From Pirellulaceae bacterium (GTDB lineage Bacteria > Planctomycetota > Planctomycetia > Pirellulales > Pirellulaceae), in assembly GCA_022448645.1 (NCBI GenBank), contig JAKVBZ010000102.1, forward strand, positions 1 to 15,825: a stretch of 15,825 nucleotides of DNA, in the 5' to 3' direction. Position numbers and translations under genes: made by a program. The notes under the pieces are model-generated. The model was not told the DNA's origin. It was given only the letters and a program-made list of their open reading frames with translations, and made no database searches. Below are positions 1 through 7,006 of the stretch, piece by piece. How positions within the stretch are numbered: the first letter of the stretch is position 1; every line of letters begins with the position of its first letter.

Positions 1-1
1 T

Positions 2-388
2 GAACAGCATTGCGCGAAATGTCACTCACTTTTCGGTGAAGGTGGCCATGTGGGACCCGATTTGACGGGTTCAGGTCGCAAAGAACTGGATTACATCTTA
101 CAAAATCTAGTCGATCCGAGTGCTGTTATCGATCCGGCGTATAAGTTAACGAACGTATTCTTGGACGACGGCAGATTATTCCAGGGTGTGGTGGTTCGGC
201 ACGGCGATAAGTTCCTTGTCTTACGAACCCAAGAGGCGGACGTTGAATTGTCGATGGAAGAAATTGAAACGTTATATACCACGGAGAGGTCAATGATGCC
301 GGAAGGGTTGTTGCATGACTTCAAGGATGAACAAGTACGTGATTTAATCCTCTATCTCCGCAGTACCACGCAGGTACCTCGTCCGTAG
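2..388 (+). CDS. C-terminal 'putative heme-binding domain' of a c-type cytochrome protein (5' end outside window)
   Basis: The reading frame is open from the first bases of the window to a TAG at 386-388, so only the C-terminal 128 residues are present. It opens with a c-type heme attachment site, CAKCH (bases 11-25), followed by GHVGPDLTG. Near the C-terminus is MMPEGLL, whose methionine is the likely second heme ligand, then DLILYLRS at the very end. This order (CxxCH, GPDLTG, a central beta-rich part, MPxGL, a closing helix) is that of the 'putative heme-binding domain' that ends many large secreted planctomycete dehydrogenase or beta-propeller proteins. It probably carries electrons from a periplasmic oxidation catalysed by the missing N-terminal part. 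An internal GTG at base 50 would cut off the heme site, so it is not the start. The substrate cannot be inferred. Confidence 0.88.
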   Translation, partial: EQHCAKCHSLFGEGGHVGPDLTGSGRKELDYILQNLVDPSAVIDPAYKLTNVFLDDGRLFQGVVVRHGDKFLVLRTQEADVELSMEEIETLYTTERSMMPEGLLHDFKDEQVRDLILYLRSTTQVPRP

Positions 389-790
389 CTTGGCCTCGTG
401 GTCTCTTCCGTGTCCACCTGGTTCTGTTGGTTTGGACCGGAAACGGTTACTCAAGCCCTTGCGGCTTATTCTTAGGGAGTTTCTCAGATGGACGGGTAAG
501 CAAGCCACTCAACGTTCGAGTGGCTGCTATCAAGTTATTGATTCTTACACAGCGGCAGTGCTGTCGGTGCTGTCTCGGTTTGAAAAATATACGGCAAGTG
601 CATGCTGGTTTTGTAAATAGGTCACTATCTATTCGCCGGTGCAATTTACGAAGCGAAGCACAAGTAAAGTGCTGATAAGGTTTTGCGCTTGAGTCTCGGT
701 TGTCCGCAAACACTTCGGCACGGGAACTGCGTAATGAGTGTGCCAACGTGACATTTGTGAGCTATCTGAGAATTGGCAAAGGAGTGAAAC
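389..790. other. Intergenic region between the cytochrome gene and csrA
   Basis: About 400 bases without a convincing gene. The short ORFs here have no domain-like composition and no ribosome binding site. It contains one clear inverted repeat (503-525, listed separately) and a short imperfect duplication of GTGCTGTC near 560-575. The csrA Shine-Dalgarno AAAGGAGTG lies at its right end. I could not find a -35/-10 pair good enough to name as the csrA promoter. Confidence 0.6.
503..525 (+). terminator. Perfect 8-bp stem-loop, possible terminator of the cytochrome gene
   Basis: AGCCACTC (503-510) and GAGTGGCT (518-525) are exact reverse complements separated by a 7-nt loop. The downstream bases are only moderately T-rich (AAGTTATTGATTCTT from 532) and there is no clean U-tract. 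It could be a weak or factor-assisted terminator after the gene ending at 388, or a structured element in a longer csrA leader. Confidence 0.35.
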
Positions 791-1189
791 ATGCTTGTAT
801 TATCACGCAAACTAAAAGAAACGATTCACATCGGCGACAATATCATCGTCACGATTGTGCGAGTTCAGGGTAAATCCGTGCGGATCGGCGTCCAAGCGCC
901 GGATCATATTAGGATAAGGCGAGGTGAGTTACCAAAAGCAGATGCACTTGTTGACGATGAGGATCTATCGTTTGGCGATCCGCATGATCAAAGCGTAACA
1001 CAGCCCGAACCAAACACATTGTTGAACCCTGAAAACAATGACGGGACGTATGAAAAACTAGCCGTCGACGACTCTTGTGTGGCCTTTGAAGAGTCATCAG
1101 CGCCAGGCAGACCCTCCAGGCAAGCTTCGCTGCAGTGGTTGTTGGCGCGACGACAACGAAGGAGAACAAGTGTGAGGTTGCCACGTTGA
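791..1189 (+). CDS. csrA: CsrA RNA-binding translational regulator with a long C-terminal extension
   Basis: CsrA/RsmA is a homodimeric protein that binds GGA motifs in mRNA leaders and alters translation or stability. Residues 1-50 match the family well: MLVLSRKLKETIHIGDNI, then VRVQGKSVRIGVQAP and RIRRGEL. The RNA-contacting L4, R6 and R44 are present. A strong Shine-Dalgarno (AGGAG, 780-784) sits 6 nt before the ATG. Typical CsrA has about 60-75 residues; this one has 132. Residues 51-100 are acidic and polar, and the last 16 residues are strongly basic (LLARRQRRRTSVRLPR). The extension shows no domain I recognise and could be disordered, an extra RNA contact, or the result of a lost upstream stop codon. 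The gene stands alone, convergent with the HtrA-type protease gene, so its targets are unknown. Confidence 0.93.
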   Translation: MLVLSRKLKETIHIGDNIIVTIVRVQGKSVRIGVQAPDHIRIRRGELPKADALVDDEDLSFGDPHDQSVTQPEPNTLLNPENNDGTYEKLAVDDSCVAFEESSAPGRPSRQASLQWLLARRQRRRTSVRLPR

Positions 1190-1233
1190 CGAAGGGCGTA
1201 CCTTTGAATCTGATCTGCCTGAAAAACGAAACG

Positions 1234-1254
1234 GGGCAGGCTCCCAGCCTGCTC
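1234..1254 (-). terminator. Hairpin between convergent csrA and the HtrA-type gene, oriented as terminator for the latter
   Basis: GCAGGCT (1236-1242) and AGCCTGC (1246-1252) form a perfect 7-bp GC-rich stem with a CCC loop. It extends by one G-U and one G-C pair to 1234/1254. Read on the minus strand, the stem is followed by CCGTTTCGTTTTTC, a T-rich tail as expected of an intrinsic terminator about 60 bases after the stop codon of the minus-strand protease gene. On the plus strand the following bases are not T-rich, so it serves csrA less well. Confidence 0.6.
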
Positions 1255-1315
1255 TAAGGCGAAGCCGGGTGCAAGCTGCTGTATGGGGAGATGGAGTGCC
1301 TACGCGTCGATAGAA

Positions 1316-2698
1316 TCAGCGAGAAGAGTTGGCCTTGGTGGACGACTTTTTGGCAATCTTGATAGGTAGGTGGCCGTACAAGGTATCATTGCCACGAAGC
1401 ACATAGAACTTGAGGGGTTCAAAATCTGTCAGGTCTGGGCGGTTCATGATATAGGCAACGTTTTCTAGCGTGATCGTTTCCCAAACATGCATGCCGACAA
1501 GGATGTCACCGGGGCGGATACCTTGATTCGCGGCTTCGCTGGATTTGCGGACGGCACGGACAGTGAGCCCTCCACGATAGCGGTCGTTTAATTGACGGAC
1601 CTGTGTAGCAGAAACTTTTTCTAGCTTAATACCGAAAACTTGCCACGAGCGTTGATTAATGTAGGATTTCGTAGTTTGTCGAGGAGCCGAGTCCAACCGC
1701 ATGGTGAGTTGCACCGGTCGTTCATCTCGCAGCACGGTAATTTCGAACTCGTCGTCTGCTTTACGACCGACAAGCGCCCTTTCGAAATCGAGCGCTCGTC
1801 TGACCGCTACTTCGCCCACATCGGTGATGATATCACCCGATTCGAACCCGGATTCATCGGCCGGGCTTTTCCGAGCAACGGAGGTCACGACATATTGTTG
1901 CACGTCTGGGTCATCTGCGACGGTTTCGCCAGTGACGCCGTGCCATCGGTTTTCCAGGTGTTTCACGGAAAGTAGCCGAGCAGCAATATTCATGACTTGG
2001 TCGACGGGCAGGGCGAAACCGATCCCCTGGGCGCCGACTCGGACGGCGACGTTGATGCCAATCATTTCTCCGTCGACATTCAAAAGCGGCCCACCCGAAT
2101 TACCCGGGTTGATGCTGGCGTCTGTCTGGATGAGATTGTCGTAATTTTGTGCCTCACTGATCTGAACGCTTCGGTGAAGAGCGCTAATGATACCTTTCGT
2201 CACAGTGTGTTCGTATCCGTAGGCATTTCCCACGGCCACGACTGTCTCGCCAGGTTCAAGAGCATCCGATCGTCCAATCGTAATGGTGGGAAATGGGTTG
2301 TCGGAAGGAATCTTGATGATCGCCAAGTCGGTTGGGAGGTCGTGGGCAACGAGACGAGCGACGGTTTCACGCTTGTTTGCCAATGTCACACGGATCTGTC
2401 GGACACCATCCACGACGTGGTGATTTGTGATGATGTAACCACGCGGGTCCACGATGACTCCCGTTCCCATGCCATTCACACGCCGAGTACCCTCTCGTTC
2501 ACCGCGCTCGCGGTTTACCGTTTTCTGACCGTGTATGTTGACCACGGCCGGACGCGCTTTCCGTACCGCTGTCACGACCTCTGATGGACGGCGTGACAAT
2601 TCCTTGGCGGTAACCAAGGAGGTATAGGTGAAGCATAAATTAATGGCGATAAGGGCGTATAGCGAGCGCATCCAAACTCTCTGAATTGGTTCAGACAT
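1316..2698 (-). CDS. HtrA/DegP-type serine protease with two PDZ-like regions
   Basis: A 460-residue periplasmic or membrane-tethered protease and chaperone of the HtrA (Deg) family, which degrades or refolds damaged envelope proteins. An N-terminal hydrophobic segment (about 12-29, ending SLVTA|KE) is a signal peptide or anchor. The trypsin-like domain spans about 40-245 with the full triad: H94 in TNHHVVDG, D124 in PTDLAIIKI and S201 in NPGNSGGPL. PDZ-like regions follow at about 255-335 (VARKSPADESGFESGDII) and 350-448 (VRKSSEAANQGIRPGDIL). The ATG at 2698 has no Shine-Dalgarno. An in-frame ATG at 2671 (residue 10) has AGAGAG upstream and gives a more classical signal peptide, so it may be the true start. 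The terminator-like hairpin at 1234-1254 follows the gene. Which Deg paralogue it is cannot be told from the sequence. Confidence 0.93.
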   Translation of the reverse strand: MSEPIQRVWMRSLYALIAINLCFTYTSLVTAKELSRRPSEVVTAVRKARPAVVNIHGQKTVNRERGEREGTRRVNGMGTGVIVDPRGYIITNHHVVDGVRQIRVTLANKRETVARLVAHDLPTDLAIIKIPSDNPFPTITIGRSDALEPGETVVAVGNAYGYEHTVTKGIISALHRSVQISEAQNYDNLIQTDASINPGNSGGPLLNVDGEMIGINVAVRVGAQGIGFALPVDQVMNIAARLLSVKHLENRWHGVTGETVADDPDVQQYVVTSVARKSPADESGFESGDIITDVGEVAVRRALDFERALVGRKADDEFEITVLRDERPVQLTMRLDSAPRQTTKSYINQRSWQVFGIKLEKVSATQVRQLNDRYRGGLTVRAVRKSSEAANQGIRPGDILVGMHVWETITLENVAYIMNRPDLTDFEPLKFYVLRGNDTLYGHLPIKIAKKSSTKANSSR

Positions 2699-2944
2699 CG
2701 TTGGGTTGTTTCAGCGAGAAGTTAGTAAAGAACAGCGCGAGACGGTCCACACGCAATGGGTTGCAATAGTCAGATCGGTAATGGTGACTGGTTGCATTGA
2801 GAGGCGGTTAAGTGAGCCGCACAAACTCGCTAGATTCACACAATGGTCGCCCGGAATACGCTAGCGATGGGGCCGCGAACGGTGGGAACCCTTGTGTGAA
2901 GGCCGATAGCCCTGCTGGCTTGGCTGCTTTGCTTCGGTGGGCTA

Positions 2945-3427
2945 TTAAGGATAGAAACTTGTTTTTCGAATCACGGTACCCGGTGTCGTTGAGCGGGCAG
3001 ACCGAGCTGATTGGTGTATTGGCTGGTCAAGCAGAGCGAAGGCGGGAACTTCGGGTACCATCCGCAATTCGGCTTCTCGTGTAGATCTATTTGCAGGTTT
3101 CAGCGTGACGTCGCTGTCGAGGTCGGGCAATAGCAAGTCTTCTGAGGTGTTTGCGTCGGGACGAATGGGTATCGAGTTTGGGGCAGGAAACGATTCACTT
3201 GGGGCGCCGCCCGAAAACGGGGCCGGCGTCAAAGGAACGACATGGTCGAGGACACTTTTGGGCTGCCATCGCTTTCCAAAGACTGGCTCTGTCGGAACGG
3301 GGTGGAACCTGGAATGAGGTGGAGCAAAACTGGTCTGACAGGGCGAGTGCCAGCGTTGCTGGCTGCAGCCGACCACACAGAGAATGGTTGCTATCCAGAA
3401 CGTGTTGAAAAGTTTTCTGCCATGCAT
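2945..3427 (-). CDS. Small predicted lipoprotein of unknown function
   Basis: A 160-residue protein with a clear lipoprotein signal: a basic start (MHGRK), a hydrophobic stretch (FWIATILCVV) and a lipobox VVG|C with C21 as the predicted lipidated residue. The mature part is rich in proline, serine and arginine and looks extended or disordered, for example PLTPAPFSGGAPSESFPAPN, with no enzymatic motif that I recognise. It lies 81 bases downstream of the membrane-anchored Gfo/Idh/MocA-like gene on the same strand, so co-transcription is plausible. The HtrA-type gene starts 246 bases further on. No good Shine-Dalgarno precedes the ATG. The coding call rests mainly on the lipobox and the uninterrupted frame. 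Confidence 0.68.
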   Translation of the reverse strand: MHGRKLFNTFWIATILCVVGCSQQRWHSPCQTSFAPPHSRFHPVPTEPVFGKRWQPKSVLDHVVPLTPAPFSGGAPSESFPAPNSIPIRPDANTSEDLLLPDLDSDVTLKPANRSTREAELRMVPEVPAFALLDQPIHQSARSARSTTPGTVIRKTSFYP

Positions 3428-3508
3428 GATCTGTGAAGAGCTTCGCTCATGGGTGCAGTGTCTATTTCGGCACCTTCAAGATCGACCTCTTAAGGCAGAA
3501 TCTTTGAC

Positions 3509-4723
3509 CTAACCGTTAAAGTTTGCCGGGTTTACTTGGCTCCCGTCATCTTTGGTGTTACGGGCTGTGGTAGGGAACACGAAGCGAAGGGTTTGCAGAA
3601 ATAGAAAGGTTGCAAGTAGGGTCGCGAGATATACGGGCCATAACCTGAACAGTAGGTGTTCTCGCAACGGGAGCTGTAATCCATCAATGATGCCAGCAAC
3701 GATGAGGAACAGGGTGCCCAAAAGCAGGATGGCACATCCTCCCATCGACATGATACCCATGAATGTAGTTTCTTCCGAATGTTCCTCGTAAAGCAGATCG
3801 ATGGTTCGCCTGCGCCGCAAGCTATCTGCGATGACTTCCGTGATTTCTAAATTGCGACAAGCGTCGACCCAATTCGGCAAACTGCGTCGACCTTGAACTT
3901 GGGAGACAAAACGGTCCAGTGCGTCCGTGACAAGGTGCGTATCTTCTGCGGCATGCCAGACCGTGTTTCCAACGGAATCGACAATCTCCCATCGCGTTAC
4001 ATCTGAGGGTAACGATAGGCAAAATGTCCGGTCGCGTGTGATGGTCTCGATCCTTGTTACGGCACGGTTATCGAATGGGCTGACGGTCCAGGTAGCAATC
4101 GTGTCTTCAGCAGCATGCATTTGGACGGAGAGATTGGCGTAGGACTGGGACGAATCACCGGAGTTCATGGCTGCGACTTGGTCGATCTCACCCACCAGCA
4201 TCCGTATCAGATGAATATCCTGCGAAAACTGTTGACGTACGGTTTTTGGATCGGATTCGGAGAGAGGTCGGCTCATCTGTAGTCGGACGATGCCCTGTTC
4301 TGTGGTGGACGACGAAAGGGCCAGTTCCTTTAAATAGGAAATCGCCGGATGATGTGCGAGAGGAATGTACGGCACTACCACACCAGTACTATCTTGCAGG
4401 ATCATCTCAATTTCATAACCAAGTATGGAGGTGCCAGCAGGATGTACTACCCAGGTGGGTACCGCAGCTTGAGATAGCTTCCGTAAGCATTCCGCGAACA
4501 ATTCGGCATTGTCACCGGCGCCTAAGATGACCGCGTCGGCCAGGGTGCCGTGTAGCAACGATTCCCACGAGTCATGGCGGCGATTGAGTTTGGCTTCGAC
4601 CCAGGCTTGATCAGGTACCTGTTGTAAAGAAAACTCGGCGACAATTTCATGTAGGTCATGCGCTGCTACTTCGTCGGCTAACACAGACAATGTCCGGCTT
4701 TCACCTACAATTGCAAATCGCAT
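3509..4723 (-). CDS. Membrane-anchored Gfo/Idh/MocA-fold protein with degenerate active site
   Basis: A 404-residue protein with the layout of the Gfo/Idh/MocA dehydrogenases (NAD(P)-dependent sugar or inositol oxidoreductases) plus two C-terminal membrane helices. The strand beginning the Rossmann-like part is RFAIVGESRTL. ADAVILGAG (62-70) corresponds to the usual 'DAVIIATP' strand. QDIHLIRMLVGEIDQVAA (168-185) corresponds to the usual 'HDIDLLRWLLGE' helix. The signatures themselves are replaced: GxGxxG is GESRTL, EKP is HPA (94-96), and HxxD is QxxH (168-171). SLRRRRTIDL (301-310) resembles the tail of the family. Hydrophobic segments at about 322-346 and 358-384 anchor it, so the soluble domain is N-terminal. 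I chose the ATG at 4723 because the alternative, a TTG at 4798, adds 25 unconserved-looking residues. A scaffold or sensor role is inference. It may be co-transcribed with the lipoprotein gene downstream. Confidence 0.78.
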   Translation of the reverse strand: MRFAIVGESRTLSVLADEVAAHDLHEIVAEFSLQQVPDQAWVEAKLNRRHDSWESLLHGTLADAVILGAGDNAELFAECLRKLSQAAVPTWVVHPAGTSILGYEIEMILQDSTGVVVPYIPLAHHPAISYLKELALSSSTTEQGIVRLQMSRPLSESDPKTVRQQFSQDIHLIRMLVGEIDQVAAMNSGDSSQSYANLSVQMHAAEDTIATWTVSPFDNRAVTRIETITRDRTFCLSLPSDVTRWEIVDSVGNTVWHAAEDTHLVTDALDRFVSQVQGRRSLPNWVDACRNLEITEVIADSLRRRRTIDLLYEEHSEETTFMGIMSMGGCAILLLGTLFLIVAGIIDGLQLPLREHLLFRLWPVYLATLLATFLFLQTLRFVFPTTARNTKDDGSQVNPANFNG

Positions 4724-4905
4724 GAGTTTAGCATTCCAGTAATGAAAGGTCTGTTTTTGATGTCTGCTATCATAGTGGCTCAGGGGCCGAATCCCCAAGA
4801 CCGGTGAACTTGACGTCGGACTATCTTGTAAGTTAGCGAGTCAGCAAGAGGAGCACTGCATGCAGTTATCTATCGCCTCCGCGACCAGATGTTGGACAAT
4901 GTTGT

Positions 4906-4941
4906 AACTGGCGGTTAACTGGCGGTTAACTGGCGGTTAAC
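4906..4941. repeat. Perfect 11-bp direct tandem repeat, three full copies plus AAC
   Basis: The unit AACTGGCGGTT occurs three times without mismatch at 4906-4916, 4917-4927 and 4928-4938, followed by a partial copy (AAC, 4939-4941). The period equals about one helical turn, so the copies face the same side of the DNA. That suits either cooperative protein binding or replication slippage. It lies about 190 bases upstream of the start of the divergent gene ending at 4723 and about 215 bases before the promoter at 5156. Confidence 0.95.
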
Positions 4942-5036
4942 GTCAAGATGTTTTCCGAGCAGGCGGGGCTCGTGCCGAAAGTTAAAACTGGGCAGAGAAC
5001 TACCCAGGCTCGGCTCAACAGGTACTTTGTTTTTCC

Positions 5037-5159
5037 ATGTTCGATTCAGTTTACAGACTCGTAAGCCAGGGAGACCAGGATATCGACCTGATTTTTAGAC
5101 TACGTAAGGCGGTACTTGCTGTAGATCAGGGTCGAATTGCGGAAATTCAAGGCGGTTGA
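5037..5159 (+). CDS. Possible small protein, 40 codons, unknown
   Basis: ATG at 5037 opens a frame of 40 codons ending in TGA at 5157-5159. The product starts MFDSVYRLVSQGDQDIDLIF and ends AVDQGRIAEIQGG. It is soluble, has no signal peptide, has a plausible amphipathic helix in the middle, and has a composition like that of real proteins. Against it, there is no Shine-Dalgarno at a proper distance (the nearest AGG is about 14 bases upstream), and an ORF this short arises easily by chance. Its stop codon overlaps the -35 element of the promoter at 5156. I recognise no homologue. Confidence 0.25.
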   Translation: MFDSVYRLVSQGDQDIDLIFRLRKAVLAVDQGRIAEIQGG

Positions 5160-5185
5160 CATTTATAATCACAACAACCTATTAT
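5156..5185 (+). promoter_or_regulatory. Sigma-70-like promoter for the monoheme protein gene
   Basis: A consensus -35 TTGACA (5156-5161) is followed after 18 bp by TATTAT (5180-5185), which matches TATAAT at five of six positions. The surroundings are AT-rich. Transcription would start near 5192, giving a leader of about 150 nt before the ATG at 5346. It is the best promoter match I found in the window. Confidence 0.6.
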
Positions 5186-5345
5186 TAACTGGACACGTGG
5201 CGAGCGCCCCACAAACCTACCTTCCCTTAAATTTGAATCGCGACTGTGGTCCACGGCAGTAGCTGTTCGATATGTTGATTAATCATCATTCTACTAGAGT
5301 AGTGGCTGTATGCTGCTTTGAACTCAAATAGTTAGGAGTATCAGG

Positions 5346-5741
5346 ATGAAGACTTATCGTATTCTTGTTGCTATGACATTGGTGGCGATCATTGGTGTTT
5401 GTGCCAAATCGGTCGATGCTTTTCCTCAGTTTAGTTCAGGTTTCAAAAAGCTCTATTTAACCGATGATGCACCGGAGGATTTTAAGGATGCAGTAAAGGG
5501 AGCTAAGTGCGCTCTTTGCCACGACGACAGCAAGAAGAACGATAAAGGTAAAGCTGATCGAAAATATCGTAATCCCTATGGGCAAGCGCTAGATAATCTT
5601 TTGAGCAAGGACGACAAAAAAGATAAAGAAAAAATTCGCGAAGCGCTGCAGGAAATCGAAGGGGAAAAAGCACCAGGCTCTGAGGAGACGTTTGGCGATC
5701 GTTTGAAAAACCACCAATTGCCGTACGTGGCAGAAGAATAG
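5346..5741 (+). CDS. Small secreted monoheme c-type cytochrome-like protein
   Basis: A 131-residue protein with a Sec signal peptide (about 1-25: MKTYR, a hydrophobic core, then SVDA|FP) and one c-type heme site, CALCH (55-59). It should be exported and carry a covalently bound heme. The rest is highly charged, with lysine- and aspartate-rich stretches at 60-72 and 88-99 (SKDDKKDKEK) and no second CxxCH. The mature protein contains no methionine, so the usual His/Met ligation is impossible. H123 (KNHQLP) is the only other histidine and a candidate sixth ligand. AGGAG at 5334-5338 is spaced well before the ATG. Codon use is more A-rich than in the neighbours, mostly because of the lysines. Electron transfer is inferred; the partner is unknown. 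It converges on the SYLF gene with only 23 bases between the stop codons. Confidence 0.85.
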   Translation: MKTYRILVAMTLVAIIGVCAKSVDAFPQFSSGFKKLYLTDDAPEDFKDAVKGAKCALCHDDSKKNDKGKADRKYRNPYGQALDNLLSKDDKKDKEKIREALQEIEGEKAPGSEETFGDRLKNHQLPYVAEE

Positions 5742-5764
5742 CAGATTCGGGATTTCTTTGTTGC

Positions 5765-6820
5765 CTAGGGAGTAGGTGGAGCCGGCAAGTTTAGTTTGGC
5801 TCGGTGCCAAGATTGGATCTCGAAAAGCTGACGTGCTAGTTGGTGCACTCGCTGAAACTCAGTGCGCGAGGAGAGTCCCCGGTAGCGGGGATCGCCTGTG
5901 ACCTGATCGAACCGCTGTAAACTGACCTGCATCGCTTGGCGATCGGGCAACTGGCCAGATTCATGGACTTGCGGAGGGATCGCCAGGAAACGCTGCCAGC
6001 TTTCGTCTAAAATGGAATACAGATTCAGTGAAGCATTTGCTAATTCTTGGCGTAATCGTTCTGCCTCCTGCTGCACCGACTGTGGGATTTTATCAGCTAC
6101 AGCAGCGTTGTCGGATGTGAGTGCGACAACTGGCGCACCGGTGTAACCAGCGATTTTTTGAGCGAGTTGTTGAGACTCCGTGGGGATGTGGTTTGGTGGG
6201 ACCACGATGCTACCGTCAGGCCCCACCAGCGGTGATCCGTAGTAGCTTTGGTTCGCATTCAGGTCCGTTTGAATCGCCGAGCCGTCTAACGAGATACCTG
6301 CAAACAAACCGCGGCTGCGTGAATAAGAAAGTATCTCAGCTCGCAATTGAGCGTCCGTGGCTGCCGCAGCCTGACGTCCCAAGGGACCAGCTGCCGCCGC
6401 CGCATCAGCTCCGATGGTGAACTTCCCTCGTAGCAGGCCGGCCACACTGCTCTCTGATTTAAACACCAGAATCACGTCGGTGGCTTGTACTCCCACTTGC
6501 CAGCCAACACTGCCACCGGTGAGGGTGATAAAAATAGGTAATTGCCACGCTCCACCTGTATCTCGAGTCACCAACACGCCTCGACCATGTCGAATACCTA
6601 TGACGAGGCTGCCTTTGACAACCCCCGGAATGACAGCCACAGCGTGAGCGTCTTCTAACATCGACTCGGGAATTTGCTTGTTGGGAATGGCCATGATCTC
6701 GTCCAGCACCTGTGTGGCTTGGTGCATGACGGCGGATTCGCGCGTCTGAGCGTGACTGGAGACCAAGGAGGTGTACAGCGACAAGACAAAGACGATGGGC
6801 AGGGTCAGGTGTCGAAGCAT
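5765..6820 (-). CDS. Secreted SYLF-domain (Ysc84-like, putative lipid-binding) protein
   Basis: A 351-residue protein with a signal peptide (about 1-24, cleavage near SSHA|Q). The SYLF domain, known from eukaryotic Ysc84/SH3YL1 as a phosphoinositide-binding module and common in bacterial exported proteins, covers about 28-195. Visible landmarks are AHAVAVIPGVVKGS (58-71), GIRHGRGVLVTR (75-86), PIFITLTGGSVGWQVGVQ (95-112), the glycine- and alanine-rich stretch at 131-155, and YSRSRGLFAGISLDGS (166-181). The last 150 or so residues go beyond most bacterial SYLF proteins and include a helical region (247-275, QQEAERLRQELANAS) of unknown role. AGGAG (minus strand, 6832-6828) precedes the ATG. The protein probably acts at the envelope; its ligand is not known. 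Confidence 0.88.
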   Translation of the reverse strand: MLRHLTLPIVFVLSLYTSLVSSHAQTRESAVMHQATQVLDEIMAIPNKQIPESMLEDAHAVAVIPGVVKGSLVIGIRHGRGVLVTRDTGGAWQLPIFITLTGGSVGWQVGVQATDVILVFKSESSVAGLLRGKFTIGADAAAAAGPLGRQAAAATDAQLRAEILSYSRSRGLFAGISLDGSAIQTDLNANQSYYGSPLVGPDGSIVVPPNHIPTESQQLAQKIAGYTGAPVVALTSDNAAVADKIPQSVQQEAERLRQELANASLNLYSILDESWQRFLAIPPQVHESGQLPDRQAMQVSLQRFDQVTGDPRYRGLSSRTEFQRVHQLARQLFEIQSWHRAKLNLPAPPTP

Positions 6821-6994
6821 GTCTGGGCTCCTGTTGCAGGTAAGCCAGCTGGTTGCGGGAGGACAGAGGGGGTGGGTCGGGCGGCAAATTGTAGCCGCAC
6901 CCCTGTGGCTTTCACAACGGCTGTTTCGATGGTGCGTGCTAGCGGGTAGCGAGCGTCGCCGAGGGCCTTGCTGTTTGAAAAGTGGAGATCGAGT

Positions 6995-7000
6995 TACAAT
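6995..7000 (+). promoter_or_regulatory. Possible -10 element immediately before the oxidoreductase start
   Basis: TACAAT matches TATAAT at five of six positions and ends 6 bases before the ATG at 7007, so transcription would begin at or next to the start codon. No Shine-Dalgarno lies in the usual window before this ATG, which fits a leaderless message. The nearest -35-like hexamer (TTGAAA, 6975-6980) is only 14 bp away, shorter than usual, which weakens the call. Confidence 0.28.
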
Positions 7001-7006
7001 ACCCCC

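Larger units (their letters stand above)
4724..5345. other. 622-bp divergent intergenic region with tandem repeat, possible small ORF and promoters
   Basis: This region separates the minus-strand Gfo/Idh/MocA-like gene from the plus-strand monoheme gene. From left to right it holds a weak possible minus-strand promoter (TTGGGG at 4798-4793, 18-bp spacer, TATGAT at 4774-4769), an 11-bp tandem repeat (4906-4941), a 40-codon ORF (5037-5159) and a strong plus-strand promoter (5156-5185). The leader downstream of that promoter contains short palindromes: GATTAATC (5277-5284) and CTACT-AG-AGTAG (5291-5302). I recognise no structured RNA family. Confidence 0.6.

Noticed and set aside
390..746. Overlapping short ORFs between the cytochrome gene and csrA
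   Set aside because: None has a ribosome binding site or a protein-like composition; three overlapping frames on both strands indicate chance.
1997..2584. Plus-strand ORF of 195 codons antisense to the HtrA-type gene
   Set aside because: The opposite strand encodes the full catalytic triad; this frame has no recognisable sequence and is a shadow.
2812..3084. Plus-strand ORF of 90 codons overlapping the lipoprotein gene
   Set aside because: The opposite strand carries a proper lipobox signal. This frame has no Shine-Dalgarno and no motif.
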